DNA from: Monodelphis domestica
Taxonomy: Eukaryota > Chordata > Mammalia > Didelphimorphia > Didelphidae
NCBI RefSeq assembly: GCF_027887165.1
Contig: NC_077232.1
Coordinates: 8,792,800-8,856,799 of the forward strand
Direction: 5' to 3'
DNA: 64,000 nucleotides
Part shown: one piece after another, positions 54,142 to 60,100 of the stretch
Numbering within the stretch: the stretch's first letter is position 1
Layout: each line of letters opens with the position of its first letter
The notes under the pieces: generated by a model
What the model was told of the DNA's origin: nothing
What the model saw: the letters and a program-made list of their open reading frames with translations, nothing else
Databases searched by the model: none
Position numbers and translations under genes: made by a program

Positions 54142-57100
54142 CCTCTCCTCTCCTCTGCTCTCCTCTCCTCTCCTCTGCTCTCCTCTCCTCTCCTCTCCTC
54201 TCCTCTCCTCTCCTCTCCTCTCCTCTCCTCTCCTCTCCTCTGCTCTCCTCTCCTCTCCTCTCCTGTCCTCTCCTCTCCTCTCCTCTCCTCTGCTCTCCTC
54301 TGCTCTCCTCTCCTCTCCTCTCCTCTCCTCTCCTCTCCTCTCCTCTCCTCTGCTCTCCTCTCCTCTCCTCTCCTCTGCTCTGCTCTGCTCTGCTCTGCTC
54401 TCCTCTCCTCTCCTCTCCTCTCCTCTCCTCTCCTCTCCTCTCCTCTCCTCTGCTCTCCTCTCCTCTGCTTTCCTCTCCTCTCCTCTCCTCTCCTCTCCTC
54501 TCCTCTCCTCTCCTCTCCTCTCCTCTCCTCTGCTCTGCTCTGCTCTGCTCTCCTCTGCTCTCCTCTCCTCTCCTCTCCTCTCCTCTCCTCTGCTCTGCTC
54601 TGCTCTGCTCTCCTCTGCTCTCCTCTCCTCTCCTCTCCTCTCCTCTCCTCTCCTCTCCTCTCCTCTCCTCTCCTCTCCTCTCCTCTCCTCTCCTCTCCTC
54701 TGCTCTGCTCTGCTCTGCTCTCCTCTGCTCTCCTCTCCTCTCCTCTCCTCTCCTCTCCTCTCCTCTGCTCTCCTCTGCTCTCCTCTCCTCTCCTCTCCTC
54801 TCCTCTCCTCTCCTCTCCTCTCCTCTGCTCTGCTCTGCTCTGCTCTGCTCTGCTCTCCTCTGCTCTCCTCTCCTCTCCTCTCCTCTCCTCTCCTCTGCTC
54901 TGCTCTGCTCTGCTCTCCTCTGCTCTCCTCTGCTCTCCTCTCCTCTCCTCTCCTCTCCTCTCCTCTCCTCTCCTCTCCTCTCCTCTCCTCTCCTCTCCTC
55001 TCCTCTGCTCTGCTCTGCTCTGCTCTCCTCTGCTCTCCTCTCCTCTCCTCTCCTCTCCTCTCCTCTGCTCTCCTCTGCTCTCCTCTGCTCTCCTCTGCTC
55101 TCCTCTCCTCTCCTCTCCTCTCCTCTCCTCTCCTCTCCTCTCCTCTCCTCTGCTCTGCTCTGCTCTGCTCTGCTCTGCTCTCCTCTCCTCTCCTCTCCTC
55201 TCCTCTCCTCTCCTCTCCTCTCCTCTCCATCTCCTCTCCTCTCCTCTCCTCTCCATCTCCTCTCCTCTCCTCTCCTCTCCTCTGCTCTCCTCTCCTCTCC
55301 TCTCCTCTCCTCTCCTCTCCTCTCCTCTCCTCTCCTCTCCTCTCCTCTCCTCTCCTCTCCTCTCCTCTCCTCTCCTCTCCTCTCCTCTGCTCTCCTCTGC
55401 TCTCCTCTGCTCTCCTCTCCTCTGCTCTGCTCTGCTCTGCTCTGCTCTCCTCTCCTCTCCTCTCCTCTCCTCTCCTCTCCTCTCCTCTCCTCTGCTCTCC
55501 TCCCCCCCTCTCCTCTCCTCTCCTCTCCTCTCCTCTGATCTGCTCTGCTCTCCTCTCCTCTCCTCTCCTCTGCTCTCCTCCCCCCCTCTCCTCTCCTCTC
55601 CTCTCCTCTCCTCTCCTCTCCTCTCCTCTCCTCTCCTCTGCTCTCCTCTCCTCTCCTCTCCTCTCCTCTCCTCTCCTCTCCTCTCCTCTCCTCTCCTCTC
55701 CTCTCCTCTGCTCTGCTCTGCTCTGCTCTCCTCTGCTCTGCTCTCCTCTCCTCTCCTCTCCTCTCCTCTCCTCTCCTCTCCTCTCCTCTCCTCTCCTCTC
55801 CTCTCCTCTCCTCTCCTCTGCTCTGCTCTGCTCTGCTCTGCTCTGCTCTGCTCTGCTCTGCTCTCCTCTCCTCTCCTCTCCTCTCCTCTCCTCTCCTCTC
55901 CTCTCCTCTCCTCTCCTCTCCTCTCCTCTCCTCTCCTCTGCTCTCCTCTCCTCTCCTCTCCTCTCCTCTCCTCTCCTCTCCTCTCCTCTGCTCTGCTCTG
56001 CTCTGCTCTGCTCTCCTCTCCTCTCCTCTCCTCTCCTCTGCTCTGCTCTGCTCTCCTCTCCTCTCCTCTCCTCTCCTCTCCTCTCCTCTCCTCTGCTCTG
56101 CTCTGCTCTGCTCTCCTCTCCTCTCCTCTCCTCTGCTCTCCTCTCCTCTCCTCTCCTCTCCTCTGCTCTCCTCTCCTCTCCTCTCCTCTCCTCTCCTCTC
56201 CTCTCCTCTGCTCTCCTCTCCTCTCCTCTCCTCTCCTCTCCTCTCCTCTCCTCTCCTCTCCTCTGCTCTCCTCTCCTCTCCTCTCCTCTCCTCTGCTCTC
56301 CTCTGCTCTCCTCTCCTCTGCTCTCCTCTCCTCTGCTCTGCTCTGCTCTGCTCTGCTCTGCTCTGCTCTCCTCTCCTCTCCTCTCCTCTCCTCTCCTCTC
56401 CTCTCCTCTCCTCTCCTCTGCTCTGCTCTGCTCTCCTCTGCTCTCCTCTGCTCTCCTCTCCTCTCCTCTCCTCTCCTCTCCTCTCCTCTCCTCTCCTCTC
56501 CTCTCCTCTCCTCTCCTCTCCTCTGCTCTCCTCTGCTCTCCTCTCCTCTGCTCTGCTCTGCTCTGCTCTGCTCTCCTCTCCTCTCCTCTCCTCTCCTCTC
56601 CTCTCCTCTCCTCTCCTCTCCTCTGCTCTCCTCCCCCCCTCTCCTCTCCTCTCCTCTCCTCTCCTCTCCTCTCCTCTCCTCTCCTCTGCTCTGCTCTGCT
56701 CTCCTCTCCTCTCCTCTCCTCTCCTCTCCTCTCCTCTGCTCTCCTCCCCCCCTCTCCTCTCCTCTCCTCTCCTCTCCTCTCCTCTCCTCTCCTCTCCTCT
56801 CCTCTCCTCTCCTCTGCTCTCCTCTCCTCTCCTCTCCTCTCCTCTCCTCTCCTCTCCCCTTCCCTCCCCCCCTCCCCTCCTCTCTTCTCCAGGACCCCGG
56901 CCTCCCTCCCCGTGCAGACACCCCGAGGGTGCCAGAGCCTCCCCAGGGCCGTGAGGTTCTGAGCACGGAGCGCCGGGCCTCCATCTGGCCTCAGACCCCT
57001 CCTTGCTGGGTGAGCCTGGGCGAGCCGAGTCCTTCCTCACACTGCTCAGCCCTGAGCGCTCTTCTGCTGTGGCACCGATGGTGGGGGCCCAGCTGGGGAG

Positions 57101-60100
57101 CCGCTCGGGCTGCCCTTGGGGGGCTCCCGTGGGGGCCCCCGAAGAAGGCCGCTGAGGGGCACCTGGGTCTGGGAGGAGAGTGGCCCTGGGTTCCAGTTCT
57201 CACTCCTGCGGGGTTCAGTGGGAAACTGAAGCAAATCAGTCAATGGGCAGTGACTTGTGCAGGGTCACACTGCTAGTAAGTGGGCGCAACCCAATCTGGA
57301 GTCCACTTTTCCTGACTCCAGGCCCCACCTCGATACCCCTTTGGAGGATGGGGAGGAGGCCCGCTGGGAAGGAGGGGCAGGGAGGCCATCCCAGGCCTAG
57401 GAACAGTGTGCAAAGGCCCCAAGGTGGGGCTCCAGGCGCTAAAAGCCAGCCGGACCGTCTGCCACAAGACAAAGGAGAACCGGGCAGTGGAGGCTCCGGC
57501 CCAGGGGAGGGAATCCTGGCACCAGACCTTCTGGACAGACCTTCTCTCCCCAGAGGCTCCTTGTCCTGAGAGCTGCCCAATAAGACCACAGGCACATGGC
57601 AAAGCAATGGTGGCATCGAGAGGTCTAGGAAGGAGCCTCGAGGGGAGAGAACACTGCCCTTCGCCCGAGAGCACGTAGGCCTGCCTCACTGGTCCTGGGT
57701 TCAAATGCTGCCTCTGTTTGCGCTCAGCGTGACCTCCTGCCTGGGCCTCTGTTTCCTCATCTGTAAAATGGGCAGATCACAAGGCGTGGCCCCTACGAGC
57801 CCTTGGCTCATCTGTGCGGTGAAAGGTTTCCTTGGCCCAGTCAGCACGCAGTCAGCATCGCCTGGGTCTGAGGTGTTGGGCACAGACGGACGGAAAACGA
57901 TTCAATCCATCCATCAGCACATTCATTGGTTATTTATTTTCTCACAGACAAGGAAAGCGAGGCCCAAAGAGGTTTAGCCACCAGCCCAAGACCTCCCAGC
58001 TGGTTCCTGGCAGAGCTAGGATTTGAACTCGGGTCCTTCTGATTCTGGACCCCCAGATGGTGCAAGGGGCAGGCCGCTGGTCGTGGAGCCAGGAAGGCTC
58101 CTCTTCCTGAGTTCAAATCTGGCTTCAGACACTTCCCTGCTGTGGGACTCTGGGCAAGTCACTTCACTTGGTTACCTCAGTTTCCTCCTCTGTAAAATGA
58201 GCCGGAGAAGGAAATGGCTAAAACCTCTCCAGGGTCTTTGCCAAGAAAACCCCAGCGGGGTCCCCTCCGAAGCCAAGGCTTGTGCATCTTTTGTTCTCCC
58301 TCCCAAGGCGTGGTCTTGGGGACAAGGGAGTGCTTTGGGGCTTCCTAGTCCAGGCTGGCTTTTGGGGGGCAGCGAGCCCCTTCTCGCCATGCCTCGCCCA
58401 GAGGGCCCAGGGGTGCCGCGTCTCCGCTCGACCTCCTCTAGACCGCCCTGAGCCTCTTGTGGCTGACTACCAAAGTGGGGGCAGGCTGGTGCCCTTGGCC
58501 GCCCACTTCTCTCTGTCCCCCCAGCCTCAGTCCTCAGGCGCCAAGTGCTGCCACATCAATGTGACACCCTTAGTTCTCCTCTCTCCGTTGGTCACCAAAT
58601 GAGGCCACCCTCCTTCTGGGCCCCCCTGAACCCAGTCCGCTTCCCTCCCTCCCCCATTGGCTGCCCATCACGTTCACATCCTGTTTCTCTTGGTCTTCCT
58701 CCTTCCCCTCCTGGCTCGAGGCATCCTTTTCTGACCTTCCTCTTTGGGGTTTCCACCGTCCATCCTGACCCCCAAGACTCGACTCAGAGTCAGGCTGTTA
58801 CAGCTCTTTGCCTTCCCGAGTGCTTCTGGGGACTCGGACAGCCTGATTTCCCTTCCCAGGAGCTGGTTGGAGTTCCTTTGGGTCCCCCTGGGCAAGTCAT
58901 TTCCCTTTCGAGAAATGAAGAAGGGCTTTGGGGGTCCCTGGGGTCCCTGCCAGGTCAGAATCCCCCGATTCTTTCCGTCTGGGTCTTTGGCGACCACGGA
59001 GAACAGGGAAATGTGTGGCTTGAGAGCCCCCAATGGATGGTTGTGTTTCAGCCCTGTCTGTGCCCTCTGTGCCCTCTTCCATCTGATCTCTGCCCCCTCC
59101 CCTTTCCAACTCCTTCCCTTGGGGGAGCAGAGACTTGGGCATCCCTGGGTCATCGTCCTGCCCCTCAGCCCTCCGTGCTTCCTTCCTTTTGCCAGTGGCG
59201 GGGGACAGGTGCCCAGGTTGCTATGGAAACGAGGAGGCCCTGCGAGATCCCCAGCCCTTGTGTCCCTGGAGGCCCTTGTCCCCCTTTCCCATCCAATCCT
59301 CTTTCCCCTCTGCTGCTCTCTCGCAGCCTGCCCCCCTTCTGCTCTCTGCCCTCCTTTCCTTGCCTTCTTCCTCTCCCGTGTGCTGTCGGGTCCCCCCTCC
59401 TTCCTTCCCTGCTCTTCCTCTTCCTCCTTTCCCTTCATCTTCTGCCTCCCTCCCGCCTCCTTCGTCCTGGATCTCCACCAGAGCTCTGAGGAGGCACCTC
59501 TTAGGAAAACCAGATCCCCACCTCCCTCACCCCAGAACCCCAGGGAACTAGGCTCTGCCAGCTGCAGTGGGTGCCTGTGCCAGCCCCTGGGGTGGCAGCT
59601 GGCGCCTTGGCATCCGGGAAGCCACGAGGACAGAGGCCGTGGGCAGCGTGCCCAACTGGGGGGGTAGTGAGTGGGCAAAGATCAGGAGAGGTTGGCAGGG
59701 GCTGTGGGCACCACCAGAATACAGAATCCTGGGTCTGGGGCTCACAGACCGGCGAGTCCTACCCCGCGTTTTAGAGGGGAGACAGGCCCCAGGCGGCTAC
59801 GCCTGCCAGCGGACCAGGCACGGTTCAGGCACCTGCTGCTGCCTCCCTCCAGGGTGATTCCTGATGTGGGCATTCACAGTACCCGGAGAGCCCCTCCTGC
59901 CCAAAGCGCTGCGCGTCTGCCTTCTTGGTGTTGGGCACGTAGAAGTGGTCTGTAGGGATGGAGCCTGCTTGTGCCCCTCGCGGTGTCACGTGGCCGTCTC
60001 TGCCGTATTCCCTCCCTCATTCCCCCCCCGAAGCTTCTTCCAAGTGCCGTCTCCTACGAGAAGCCTTCTCTGATGCCCTCAGATGCCAGGCTCCCCCTCT

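Noticed and set aside
53609-57276. Open frames of more than 1000 codons on both strands (Ser/Leu/Pro-rich or Arg/Glu/Gly-rich)
   Set aside because: They are read from the CCTCT/CTCTG array, which has no stop codon in any frame; protein composition is a pure product of the repeat.
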